Positions 31,961 to 43,166 of a stretch of DNA of 64,000 nucleotides are shown here, in pieces (positions within the stretch are counted from its first letter, which is position 1; each line of letters opens with the position of its first letter). The DNA is from Misgurnus anguillicaudatus (lineage: Eukaryota; Chordata; Actinopteri; Cypriniformes; Cobitidae), in assembly GCF_027580225.2 (NCBI RefSeq), contig NC_073348.2, positions 40,180,501 to 40,244,500 of the forward strand, read 5' to 3'. The notes below the pieces were generated by a model. The model saw only the letters and a list, made by a program, of their open reading frames with translations, was not told the DNA's origin and made no database searches. Position numbers and translations under genes: made by a program.

Positions 31961-33300
31961 ACAAACTTTTTGGTGTAGTAATATATATTAGATTAACTCT
32001 CAGAATTTCTACATAATTATATTAACATTTATTGAGAACTAGATTTTCCTAAGTAAAATGATAATAAATACACAATTAATTCATGTAGAAAATGAACTGT
32101 GTGGGAATAGTAAGTGGTATTAGATATTTTCTTGTATTATTTAACTGTCACTGCACATAGACCTAAAATAATTAAGTACATTTTAATCAAAAACTTTAGC
32201 AGATTAAAGTTAACAATCTTAGTTCATTTAACTTAAGAATATTAAATCCATTAAATTAAAAAAATTCAAGTAAAATCCTTTGCGCCTGAATATTTTTATT
32301 TTTTAAGCTTTATCACAGAATAAGAACTGATAAAAACTTTAACTACTTAAATATTTGTTAATAAAATGTCATAAAGGTTTAAACTCTTATATTATTGATG
32401 TTGTTTTGTTGTAAATGATAATTTTGTGAAGTCACCATTCAGGTAATGGGTGTTTCTTTACATGAACCCTGTTGAGAACATTATATTGTATTTTTCTTCA
32501 CAGTGCTGACAATGCATGTCAAAAACACAGTTTGTGTGGGTTTCTGTTCAGAATCAAGTTTATTCAATGACTGACTTATAGTCAGTCATGAATTTTGTGT
32601 TATAATGCCATTTATAACACTAAAAATAACTTAGTCCATAGAACTATGTTCAAGAAAATAACAAATAGTAAATACGATTTATTTAATATTTTTAGGACAG
32701 CAATGCTTCAATTTTCCAAAAAACTAATAGACTTTACCTAAATTTTGAAATAAACTTAACTTAAAAAGATAATGAAGTAACATTTACTTAATTCTTTAGC
32801 ATATGTTTTTCATGCATTATTAAGTAGATTTTATTTGATTTTAGTAGGTAAGTTGTACTTAAAAATTTTACTTTAAAAATCCTCGTAACAATTTGCACAA
32901 TTTAAACATTTATGGCACCTTTAAACATTTACACTAATATGAATACCATGCTATGTAAAAAAACGTGTTACAATAGTATCATCAGTTTTAACATGTTATA
33001 ACTAGGGTATTTTAATATTGTGTTTTCCAGCCAGTGAATAAATCTATTTTTAAGTCTTATTTATATCAAACACGTTTCTAAAATATTTCATCTATACAAG
33101 GAATCAAGTAAATCTCACAAGCAATTACTTACTTGTTTTATTTGAATGATTTTCTAATCCAGTAAGCATTTAAAGGTCATTGCAAAGTCAAGGGAATTTG
33201 TTTTTGTATACTTGTGTATGAGTAATGAAAGAAGACACAGACATACAAATACACACAAGTCATTCTTCAACGTTCACAATGTAAGATTAAAATTGAAGGA
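31961..33300. other. Very AT-rich DNA
   Basis: Long AT-rich stretch dominated by TTAAGTA/TTTAACTTAA-type words, with no ORF above 60 codons. Could be remnants of AT-rich repeats; no boundary identified. Confidence 0.35.
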
Positions 33301-33374
33301 ACTTATTCCTTGGTCACAACTTGGCACAACCCCCTGTGCTGATCAAAGACTATTGTTACAGCTGTTTATCCAAT

Positions 33375-33506
33375 ACAGTGGGGGTTAAAGATGGTCTTCT
33401 GATTGGTCAGTTGAATGTATTATGTTGGGTTTTGTCAAGTACAGTGGGGGTTAAAGGTGATCTTTTGATTGGTCAATTTGAATGTATCAAGTTAGGCTTA
33501 GTCACA
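33375..33506. repeat. Two tandem 66-bp units
   Basis: ACAGTGGGGGTTAAAGRTG followed by TCTTYTGATTGGTCA starts at 33375 and again at 33441. Units differ at a handful of positions. Duplicated blocks with a CCAAT-like ATTGGTCA are common in LTR enhancers, and the downstream pyrimidine-rich and TTTC repeats (33600-33710) would fit an old LTR. No defined LTR ends were found. Confidence 0.6.
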
Positions 33507-35126
33507 TGGTCAAGAGATAGAGGATAAAGGTCAATGTTTTTATGAGCTCTGGGCCTTTGCATTTTAGCTTTTGCCTTGCATTGGTCTTTTCCCCTTTCCT
33601 TTCTTTCTTCACCTAAGTTCTGGGGTTCGGGCCATTAGGCCTAGATTTCAGTTCTCAAGTGTGAATTTCTTTCTTCGAAACTTTCTTTCTTTCTCTGTTC
33701 TCTATTTTATCAGGTAATATCTCACATACATTGGAAACAGTCAATTGTTTGTATTATTTACCATTTCATGCATTTATAGTGTAACCATTTCAACTGTAAC
33801 TTTAAGTCAGTACTGTAATTAAACCTTTTCATTTACAAATCTGTTGTTTAATTTTGATTTAAGGTTAATACTTAAACGCTCCATATTGCAATACAATATA
33901 TTCGTACTCTAGCAACGCCCTCAGACATATTGTGTCCGAAACCGGGGAACGATTGCAGTTTTGTTCTCCTTCCGAAACCTGAGATCCCTTACAACAACAT
34001 ATAAGAATCAGCGAGGAATATTTATCCCACGTATTTAACATGTCAGTGTTTTTCTCTTTCAGTGACGGCCATCTGCTTGGATTGGGAGGTCATCATCTAA
34101 ATGATTACACTCAGGACCGAGTGCCTACAGCTCACGCTTTCCTCAGACGACAAACAATCTGTCAAAATTCCCATCAGTCAAATGCTATGCAAATGTCTGC
34201 CGAATGTTGGCGGCGCGTCACAATTTGCACCTTCTAGGGAGGGTTAAAGGCGTCATATGTGTGTTGATAAATATTCAGTTAATCACTTGAGCGGCCTGGC
34301 AATGCGGGCGAAGCGCGGCACCTACGGAAAGTCTCACACGGTCGCTGGTGATTGTTTTAATCATGCAAAAACCCAAGTGAATACACAAAGTCTTGTAATT
34401 AAACTCTCCTACTATACAGTACAATGAAAGAAAAGTGAATGCACTGCTATATTTTCAAACAAATGTATATAAAGAGCTTTAAACAGGAGAAACATCTGAA
34501 TGGCAGGAGACATTAGCAAAAAAAACAGCCTTTTTATTTCTATAAGGACTATAAGTATATTTTATTAACATCTGAAAGCTTTCACTGAGCTGAACGCTGC
34601 TAAACCTCATGCCAGAAATGTATTTGGTTGTAGATAGATAGTAAAATACTTTGAGAAGCAACAGTAATACTTCTCAAACCTCCTGTGAGACCGGTGATCA
34701 TTTCACAATGCAATTCCACATTTAATATAAACAATCTTCCCAGAGTTTTTAAATCAGAGATTAACTTCCTCATATTCCACCGGCTGGGATTAGTTTTCCT
34801 AAAATCCAGCTTACTTCCAGCTTGCTCTAAGAGATAATAGATCATAATACAGGTCTGAAGGTGGAAACAACATTAAAGAAGTTTGGTTGTCAACACAATA
34901 TATCCGTCCAGACCTTTGAAGGTTTAGTAAAGCTATTTGGGACAATGCACCATGTTTGAATGCAAACAAATACGAGTGAGATTTAAGAGACAAAGCACAG
35001 AGAGAGGATTTATGTAAATGGCAGTCCAATAATGCTGGAACAGACTAAAATTTTGGATTCGTACAAAGTGCAGTACATTAAATGTGTAAACAAGCATTGA
35101 ACTATACATGTAAAATAAATGCTATC
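33507..35126. other. Unassigned DNA
   Basis: Contains a CTTT-rich tract (33600-33700). A stretch after TGTTTTTCTCTTTCAG (acceptor-like, near 34050-34064) opens a 55-codon frame ending at 34237, with no recognised domain. Otherwise unremarkable. Confidence 0.3.
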
Positions 35127-35356
35127 TCATGTCAATTCGTACTTATTTTACGAGGTGGCTAATTCGTATTAATTTGCACTGACATTCATAAATTTTTGTA
35201 TGATTTGGATTTGCCCCTGTGACATTGGGGTTAGGGGTGGGGTTTCGTTATTGTTTTTGTATGGTAATCGTACATTTTTGCATGATTAACTGCATTAGAA
35301 CTCATCCGATTTAGCTAACTCGTAAATTATGGATGATTTCTCGTGAAATCAGGCTG
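35127..35356 (+). repeat. Fold-back MITE, family F copy 2
   Basis: Inverse of 1963-2155. The left arm ATCTCATGTCAATTCGTAC with TTTTACGAGGTGGCTAATTC pairs with the right arm TTAGCTAACTCGTAAATTAT and TTTCTCGTGAAATCAGGC. The loop contains GGGGTTAGGGGTGGGG. Better preserved than copy 1. Confidence 0.7.
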
Positions 35357-35359
35357 GTA

Positions 35360-36290
35360 AAACTCTTTCCCTGCCAGCGTTTTTTAATAAAGTTGCCAGC
35401 TAACGCAAGTTTAATGGCTTCCAGATAGGGCTGTCACGATTATGAAATTTGGCTGACGGTTAATTGTCTAATAAATTATGATGATTAATTGTCTGTTTCA
35501 ATGCTTTGACAATTCTCATACATTTTTGTTTATTCATGAAATAATTTCCACACATTGTTGTGATTATTTAAATATATTAATACACATAACACATATTTGA
35601 AAGTGATTATTTAATTAATATATATTTCAAAATCTGAACATTCCGCATTAGAAATAAACACAATAGTAACTGTAAATAGTAGTAGTATCCTACTAAGGTC
35701 ATATTAGTACTGGATCACATGTCTGTAGTGGCTGCAAAAAATAAATTCCTTACAAATCCTAATAATAGCATTCTTGACTTCCCTAAATTTGGAATTGCTG
35801 TTTTGGAAATGTATGTTTTACCTTTCAGTTCATACTACTTATCAAAGTTTTACAGCATTTTTTTAAATGCTGTTTTTTTCCACTGTATTGAATGGCTTTG
35901 CAATGTTTTGCGTTACACTGTCAGTTAAGGAGCGCCATCAGATACGGTCTCGTTTATACAGGCCTGCAGCTCCCCCTTGTGTTTTTTATAAGAGATATGC
36001 AATCATTGCGGTGATCTGAAATCATTGCGATGAGATGATTATTTAATCATTGTGACAGCCCTACTTCCAGAAAATGTTCATGAAAGAACAGACCCTCTGC
36101 TTAAAAAAAAACAATTTGTTCTCTTTTAATAATCTTTTCTATATGAGTAGGTTTCTTAAAAAATACAAAAGCTGAGATTTTTTGTAAAGGACTTTGTTAG
36201 AGATCAGATTGGTATTTTTTGGACAATTTTTCTGTGGTTTCCTAAATCTGCTCGGAAAGCATGTTGAAGGCGCTCCGATTGCAAATCAAC
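35360..36290. mobile_element. piggyBac-like MITE copy, split by a hAT element
   Basis: AACTCTTTCCCTGCCAGCG at the left, then after the insertion CTTCCAGAAAATGTTCATGA, AAAGAACAGACCCTCTGCTT and TATGAGTAGGTTTCT match in order the element at 39904-40395. Its left TTAA is mutated and the right part decays by about 36290, so this is a degraded copy. Interrupted at 35426-36063. Confidence 0.7.
35426..36063. mobile_element. 638-bp hAT element (TAGGGCTGTCACGATTA termini)
   Basis: TAGGGCTGTCACGATTATGA at the left and TTAATCATTGTGACAGCCCTA-type right end are inverted. The perfect 8-bp TSD CTTCCAGA lies at 35418-35425 and 36064-36071. The uninterrupted sibling near 39985 reads CTTCCAGAAAATGTTC and so shows the empty site. 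The 69-codon ORF inside is non-canonical and unassigned. Confidence 0.96.
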
Positions 36291-38020
36291 ATGTTCAATA
36301 TTTATGATCAAAAATCCTCTTGTGTGGGGGGACCAGATGATCACATGAAATAAAATGATACCCAATCAGAAAGCAAACTGATGAAAGACGAAACCATAAC
36401 AACCACAGTCATAGTGCATCAGGCACAGTCCAAAGTGAGATGGACATCAGAGAAATAAAAAACAGTTCACAGTATTAAATACATTTCTTTATGCGTCGTC
36501 CGTCATGTTTGTTTACTGTGAAGTCACGTTTGACCACGAGAGACATTGCGAGATTTCTTGTGTTCATACGTTGTTTATAAACACATGTGAAGGGAATTTA
36601 AAGATGTGTTGTGTGGTAAAGACCACATAGCGGTAATCCACAAACATTATTTTTGTCATCATGATTGTAATCTCTCACATATTTGGTGTGCCCCTAGCTT
36701 TAGTCTGGTTGTATGTTGGAAAATTAAAGAAAAAAACAATTTCACTGCCAAATGCTGGAGCTGAATCCAGATCACATGGCTCTTGGCCTGCAAACACACA
36801 CACATATATTTACACTGCCATGACTTCAAGAGCTTTACTACTTTAATTAGTTGTTACTGTTAATTACGATCACTAACAGCGAGTCCCATAGCAACTGCCA
36901 CTAAACTGCTGGTATATTTAGGAGCCTTGAACGCAACTTAGCAGATAATTGTTCATTAAGGTACGGGTGCGTGCGTAAATGCACGACCCCTGCGCCTTTG
37001 TTGTAATGCTAACTAATGTAAATTACTTTTCATAAAAATATGAACTATGAATAAAAATAAGGACTTGCTTCCTTGCATGCATACTGCAGCACAATGAACC
37101 CATCACATTCATTCTTCATAAATTAATCCTGAAAGAAAAATAGAAGGGGTTTGCATCGATGTCACTGTGTGTCGACAACAAGCAAACACAAACAGTAAAG
37201 CCATTTAGAGGACGTATGAAAAAGTGACCTTATAAAAACAGACGAGGACGATATGATAATTACATATGTGAATATAGATGGTCTTTTCTTCTGTGATAAT
37301 TGGATTTACTATGAAGGGAGGTTTATTCACTCCGACACAGAAAGCAAACCATTGAAGAAAGATATGAATTACTCAACCTACACACAGTTTGAATAATCAC
37401 AATTACTCAACGCTTTCGGCAAAATACTTCCAGGAGAACATACATAAGCGGAGGTCACGCTACAGCGACTGTGATATCATTTACTTTTATAGATGACTTT
37501 TTCTTTCCACCCTACAGCTTTTTAAAGACAGCGTCACCAAGAACATTTTCTGCGATGTGTCAAAAGCAGAAATTTTAACAACTGGTCCATTTGTCCTGTG
37601 CCAAGAGTCAGGAGTGGAGCAGACATCCCTTCACCCGTATACATTCACCTAAACCGAGGCCGTTTTGAACTCATTCCCAGCCACGTCACAAGGAAACATG
37701 CAGGAAACGGCACTTCTGTTGTAACCCGAGTGATACGGTCCTCCGCCTGCCAAATATATCCAGTCAACACAATTCTGGACTGAAGCAGCATCACCTGAAA
37801 TAAGCATTAGATGAGTTTCAAAGCTCATGAAGGAAATATCCATAAGACCTTCACTCTCTGAACCTCACTGATGAAACGCCTATATATATTATTACTACTG
37901 GCATTTACCAAGACAGGCGTCATTAATAATAATCCACATACTTTAAACAAACCTTTAAGTATTAAATTCACCACATAACTCATCCAGCACTATTTCTGAC
38001 ATGCAGTGCACCAAAACCAA
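36291..38020. other. Unassigned, unique-looking DNA
   Basis: No recognised exon. Overlapping ORFs at 37598-37843 on both strands lack domains. A short CA run lies near 36786-36796. Confidence 0.3.
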
Positions 38021-38080
38021 CCCAGAACACCTTACACGTCCAAAAATGGGCAGTACCCTTTAAAAATGTCCTGTACAAAT

Positions 38081-39512
38081 TAGGGCTGGAACGACGCGTC
38101 GACGTAGTCGATTACGTCGATTACGTAATTACGTCGATTTGCCGGAAATGCGTCGATGCGTCGCATTGTTTACGTTTTCAAATGAAGGCGGCTTCAGCTC
38201 CGACCGGATAATACAAGTGTTATACCAAACAGCCAGAACGTGATCAAAAGTGTGGGAATACTTTAAGCAGAGACCAAATAAAACACATACTGTGTAAAAC
38301 TGAAATGGCATACCACAGCAGCGCAACATCTGTGCATGGTCATCTTAAAAGAAAACAACCTGGAGCTCTCCGACTTCAGAATGACGCGACGGCAGCGTAA
38401 GTATTTGAATTTTTACAGTAAGTTTTTATACAACAATAGAATCAATGCAGGCATATATTGTGCTTAATACAGCTGTGTTTACATCTTAGTTTAATACGAG
38501 CTGCGAGACGCCTGACAGACACGACATTGCATCGCGTCTGGGCAGTATGTTGAAACAGTAAATAAAGAGCGGGACATGTTTAACTTTTTATATTAAGAAG
38601 TTATGAAATAATAAGTTACTGTGTTACACTGAGATAGGCATGTGCCCGCGTGCACTGAAAGCCAGCTGGCAGCGTGGAGTTCCCATAGCTTATTTTTTTG
38701 CTATGTGCGCAGATATTATAAAAGCTCGTCTCGTTAGGTATTCCTGACATGCGTTTATTTAAAGTAACAGCAGCGTAAACGCCGTTTATAAAATATTAGA
38801 AGATCTTGCTAACTAAATTTGTATTTACCCGAGACTTAAGAAAAGTTAAATGTTAAAGTTGATGCTAAATGAGAATGCAGTAACGTTACTACTGATAGTA
38901 ATAATATTAACAGTAATAATATGGTTACATTTTATAATAAGGGTTCATGAATCAATGAACTTATTTTTACTTCAGTCTGAACTAATGCTGATTAGAATGC
39001 ATGTACTAATCATAAACTAATGAAGAGTCATCATTAAGTACAACATGACATGTTTTTTAGTTAATGTATTAACAAACAATGATTTCATGTGAGTCATTTT
39101 GTAGTTAATGATGACTCTTCATTAGTTTATGATTAGCACTAGGGCTGGAACAATAAAGAGCAGGACATGTTTTTATATTAATAAGGAGTTATTATTCAGT
39201 TTGATTTATTTTTATTTTACTTCTTTAATATTAATATATTTTATTTGTTTAAGGTGAATAATGCCCCTTTTGCACTGTTTATGTTAGGCTGAATTAATGT
39301 TGGACTTGTTTTTATGTGATTTGTTATATTTTCCTTGGCACTGGCACTGTTTGTGTATTTGTTTAATTGAGAAAATGCTTCAATAAAATGTTGGCATTAA
39401 TAGCAGATGTTACATTTATTATTTGTAAAAAAAATCTTTAGACTATTCGATTAATCGAAAAAATAATCGATAGACTAATCGGTTGAAAAAATAGTCGAAA
39501 TTTGCAGCTCTA
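38081..39512. mobile_element. hAT element, 1432 bp, with fossil transposase exon
   Basis: Left TAGGGCTGGAACGACGCGTC and right TTTGCAGCTCTA are terminal. The perfect 8-bp TSD GTACAAAT lies at 38073-38080 and 39513-39520. Subterminal regions are rich in TCGATTA/TAATCGA words. A second partial TAGGGCTGGAACAATAAAGA at about 39142, beside a repeat of GAGCAGGACATGTTT (compare GAGCGGGACATGTTT at 38568), shows an internal duplication or insertion of about 200 bp. Carries the BED-finger remnant described separately. Confidence 0.94.
38190..38396 (+). pseudogene. Fossil BED zinc finger of a hAT transposase
   Basis: One frame contains VWEYFK (38250-38267). After a frameshift the next contains CKTEMAYHSSATSVHGHLKR (from about 38293), ending KQPGA. 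Together these match the aromatic block, the Cys pair region and the H-x(n)-H end of a BED finger, the N-terminal DNA-binding domain of hAT transposases. One Cys appears lost with the frameshift. The segment ends at GCAGCGTAAGT, which could be a splice donor. The catalytic domain is absent, so it cannot act. Confidence 0.7.
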
Positions 39513-39520
39513 GTACAAAT

Positions 39521-39804
39521 ATGGTACCCAAAGTACTAATATGCACTCTTTAGGCGTACTCTTTGAAAGGGTACAGCCCCAGTGACAGCTAGGGACTATT
39601 TTTGACAGTGTAGTAACTGCATATAAACAGCATGACTGGTCTCACTGTTAACACGTATTAATTTAATGTAACTTACAAAAACAAAAAATGTCCTTTTTGT
39701 ACATTTAAATAGATTCTGAAGAATACAATGTAGACATATTTGCAACATTTAATTGTAGCATTATCACGATTTTACAGCTATAAAACGTAAAACATTTACA
39801 AATC
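39521..39804. other. Unassigned DNA between two transposon nests
   Basis: End of the host repeat and AT-rich sequence; nothing else recognised. Confidence 0.3.
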
Positions 39805-39846
39805 TTTCATACAAGAGGTGGGCAAAAAAATCGCTTGCGATACTCA

Positions 39847-41125
39847 TGCTACGTTTACACCAGCCGCGGCAGAGGCGTCAAGCGCGAGTGATTTCAATGT
39901 TAACTCTTTCGCCGCCAGCGTTTTTAAAAAAAGTTGCTAGCCAGCACCAGCGTTTTTCATGATTTTCACAAAAGTTTAATGCCTTCCAGAAAATGTTCTT
40001 TTTTAAATATATAAACATACAATATACCAAATGAAAGAACAGACCCTCTGCTTTAAAAAAAAAAAAAAAACGTTCATCCTACCTTTAGTAGTTCCTTTGT
40101 AATCAGCTTTTGAATATGGGTAGGTTTCTACAAAAAGCCAAATTTTCAGCAAAAAGCAGAGATAATTCCATTTTTGTGACGGACTTTTCATAGAGATCCC
40201 ATTCAGAGCGATCTTTAAAACAGACATGGACATGCAGCTGCTTGCAATAGGGCAATACATCCGGGTTTAAAAAGTTGCGGAAGGGCGCCACCTGGTGGAT
40301 AATAGTGGTATTGCGGAAAGCCGGAAATACTCGTCATTGGCAGGGAAGCGTGTTCTCTTGATTGACGAGATATCTCGTCAATGGCGGCTAAAGAGTTAAG
40401 TCAATGTGAAGATGCGTTGACGCGTGTCTGAAGATCTCGCGGCGCGAATGAGACGTTTAGCATGGCAGACGCTAAACGCCTCATTCACGCGTCTAGTTCG
40501 CGCGAATTGAGCATCTGGCGCGGTACGCGCGAATGGTGTTTTTTGTGCATTTTGCGTTTTGGCGCGAATTTGCGGCTGAAGCTCGAGTTAAAAATCTTGA
40601 ACTTTGGTGTATTTTCGCGCCGTGTTTACCAATCAGCCTGGAGTCACTCATTCAGCATGAAGGAATGCTTGATATTGTCCGTGAGCAGTCACTCGGAGCT
40701 ATACGACACAAGTTCTTATTTCTATAGAGACAGGAATAAAAAGGACCTCGCTTGGAAAAGTGTCAGTGAGGACACGGGCAACCTGGTAAGTTGTAAATAC
40801 ACATTTCACTTTTGAGTCACGTGAAGTTAATCAACCCGCGCCATTCCTGATGTTTTTAAACTATTTTCCTCCTATAGTAAGGTGACCAAATACAAACCAG
40901 TAACTCTCTCGATAAATGCACAATCAACATCAGCTATCTTGCAAACAGACAACCACATAGCACTTGCCCCTCCCACAAAAAGTGGATTTTGTCTCTGACG
41001 CGCGTCAAATGCTTGCTTTTTCCGCGTGTCTACTTCGCTCTTCAAACTGTTCAAGCGGCAAACTAGGCACGGTAGACGCAATTTTGACACCACAAACCTC
41101 AAACGTGGCTGGTGTAAACACAGCA
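39847..41125. mobile_element. Non-autonomous TIR element with 3-bp TSD (PIF/Harbinger-like?)
   Basis: Termini TGCTACGTTTACACCAGCC and GGCTGGTGTAAACACAGCA are inverted at 17 of 19. TCA flanks both sides (39844-39846 and 41126-41128). A 3-bp TSD suggests PIF/Harbinger, which is inference. The interior is GC-rich with GCGCGAAT and CTCATTCACGCG palindromes (40445-40520). The 117-codon ORF at 40462-40815 has no recognised domain. Interrupted by a TTAA element at 39904-40395. Confidence 0.82.
39904..40395. mobile_element. piggyBac-like MITE, innermost layer
   Basis: Flanked by TTAA at 39900-39903 and 40396-40399. Termini CTCTTTCGCCGCCAGCG and GGCGGCTAAAGAG are inverted. Contains TTGACGAGATATCTCGTCAA, a perfect palindrome, near the right end. 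Removal restores ATTTCAATGTTAAGTCAATG in the host. Second copy at 35360-36290. Confidence 0.9.
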
Positions 41126-42324
41126 TCAGGCATATCTTATCAGTAAAACCAGTTTCGTGATTAGTAATTGCAGCATTTACTACATAGAACCAAATTTCAC
41201 TGAGAAGCTTGGCAAAATCGCACACATTAGGTGATTTGTCCACAATTATGAACGCAATTTTGACTAACTTTTCGGTGAACTACGGCTCTGTGTAGTAAAT
41301 GCCACTCCATTTGAAAGCAGGTGATGGCGATTTACTACTTATCAGTAAAGCCGGTTTTGTGATAAGCATGAGAATCGCAGGAGATTTATCGCCCACCCCT
41401 ATTTCATATAAAAATTGCTGTATGATTTCCTTTTAACCATTTTATCGATAACCCTAAATCTTACCATAACCCTTTTTATAAACACATTTTCAAAGTACGT
41501 AATTATTGTATTCTTTTTATATTATGCAATGTAATGGACAGAAATGTGTAGGAAAATGTAAGTAACCATATAGTATTTAAAAGATTTTTTAAGCCACTAT
41601 TAGAGTTTATTAAAAACAGTTTATTATTACCCAAAACAGTTTATTAAAATCATGTACTGTTAGAAATTAAAAACATAACAGACAGGCAAGTGTAAGCACA
41701 TTAACTTATTTAGTGTGAAATTTCAAAACCAGAACCAAAAGTACATATTAAAAGGCATCACTCTGTCAACGTGCGCATTTCAAATTTGAAAAGTACATCG
41801 ATTGAAAGACGGCAATGTCGCAGATCTGTGAGGTAGCATGCAAGAGCCAATGAGCGTTTATCACTGCTGTAATGCAATGTGTCTTAAAGCTTCTTGAGGC
41901 GCAATATTTGAATTTGAACGCGAGATTTGATGTTTACGGTCGCTGATGAGAACTGGGATCAAGATCGCTGGAGAAAGGACTGAATTTGGATGTTTCTCGC
42001 AATCGTATGAATTTTAAAGATGGATTACAGTGAATGAATAAAATTGACATCATTTTGTGAATTTATGTTGTGTTTTGGTGTAATTATTATTAAATATAAG
42101 AAAACACCTTTTGTGTTTCATGGCAAACAAACTAAATATTACAAAATGGTTAAATAATTAAAGTGTAGTCTTGTTTAATATTGTGTAATTCTCTGAAAGT
42201 CATGAACATTTCATTAGGTAAATGAGTAAATTGTCTTCAATAAATAAGTCAGAAAATAAGACTGAAAACATGTCATTAATATGAGTAAGAAACCCTGCAT
42301 TATTTTATGAGTAAGAAACCCTGC

Positions 42325-42525
42325 ATTATTTTCAAATAACCGGAGTCAATTAATCCGATTATACCACGGTTACCAAAAATATTGCTCTAGTGCCTATTTT
42401 TAAGACATTTAAAGACATTTTAAAGGTTAGGTGTGCCGTTATTGAAAGATAATCAACACCCATGGAAAATTTCTCAATCAGAATGAAGCATTCAACAGCC
42501 CATGGTATAATATGTAAATAATTAC
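42325..42525. repeat. Repeat fragment inserted in family D
   Basis: Related in inverted orientation to 9480-9660: AATATTGCTCTAGTG, AGGTTAGGTGTGC, TAATCAACACCCATGGAA and CTCAATCAGAATGAAGCATT. No TSD or intact termini recognised. Confidence 0.5.
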
Positions 42526-42538
42526 GTATTAAGCCCAA

Positions 42539-43046
42539 TTTATAGTCATGCGTAAGTTCCATAGGCTATCCGTAGGCTGTGCGTACCTCTGCGTAGCCTG
42601 ACGCAAAAATTTTTACAGCACATCAGTTCTACGCGGACCGCAAGCGCTGTGATTGGTCCACCAGAACCCTTCCCATCAGGTATAAAAACTGCGTCATTTA
42701 CGTTTGCGACGGTGAAAACAAAGATGAGCCAAGTTGAGGAGTGATTTAACTCAAACTGCAACAAAAGTCACTGTTCATTTACTTCCATCATTGCTGGTCT
42801 TCTCAAATCATACACAACAAGTTGCCGTTTCTTCTTCGTTTGTGGGTTAACTTGCCAAGCTTCTTCTTCTCTGACGGTCGCGCTGCTACTGTGGTTACAC
42901 GCGTGGATACGGCCTACCAGTGGTTTGCGCGTGTGTTTGCACGTCGACGCGGAGGACGACGCAAAAGTATAAATGAATACCGACGCGGAACCTGCGCCGT
43001 CGCGGCTATGCCGTAGGACCTACGCACGACTATAACGACCCCTTAA
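42539..43046. mobile_element. TTAAG-flanked element with promoter-like interior
   Basis: Left TTAAGCCCAATTTATAGTCA and right GACTATAACGACCCCTTAAG are partly inverted (TATAGTC, then GCGTA). The interior is GC-richer, with CGTAGG/CCTACG words, GCTGTGATTGGTCC (CCAAT box inverse) and TATAAAA at 42681-42687, then GACGGTGAAAACAAAGATGA, resembling a compact promoter and leader. The 64-codon ORF at 42822-43016 is Arg-rich and unassigned. Confidence 0.6.
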
Positions 43047-43166
43047 GTCCTGTCAACACATTGATTTTATGTTTCAGTGTGTATGGAAACTTAAGTAAAT
43101 GTATGTGTGGTACAACCAAACTTTACGTAAATATACACACGTGTTCTCATGAGATCATGTTGAAAT

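Larger units (their letters stand above)
38024..39612. repeat. Old repeat (GGGCAGTACCCTTT type) hosting a hAT
   Basis: GGGCAGTACCCTTTAAAAAT at the left pairs loosely with TTTGAAAGGGTACAGCCCC at about 39565-39583. ATGGTACCCAAAGTACTAAT follows directly after the hAT. I recognise this as a common cyprinid fold-back repeat. Split at 38081-39512. Confidence 0.5.
39813..41401. mobile_element. hAT element (AGGGGTGGGCGATAAA termini), outer layer of a nest
   Basis: Left AAGAGGTGGGCAAAAAAATC and right GATTTATCGCCCACCCCTA are inverted, with subterminal GCGATACTCATGCT and AGCATGAGAATCGC. The TSD TTTCATAC (39805-39812) versus TTTCATAT (41402-41409) matches at 7 of 8. Interrupted by the element at 39847-41125. 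ORFs of 64-123 codons in this interval come from guest DNA. Confidence 0.88.
41507..43166 (+). repeat. Long AT-rich interspersed repeat, family D copy 1
   Basis: TATTATGCAATGTAATGGAC, GAAAGACGGCAATGTCGCAG, TACCTCACAGA-type (inverse), GTGTTTTGGTGTAATTATTA and CCTGTCAACAC match, in reverse order and orientation, 61136-62031. The right end reads TTCTCATGAGATCATGTTG. No coding. Interrupted by two other sequences at 42325-42525 and 42539-43046. A 26-bp unit (ATGAGTAAGAAACCCTGCAT) is tandemly duplicated at 42281-42332 just before the first. Confidence 0.75.

Noticed and set aside
40462..41243. ORFs of 117 and 123 codons
   Set aside because: They lie in the GC-richer interior of non-autonomous elements and are absent from the related fragment at 5640-5975.
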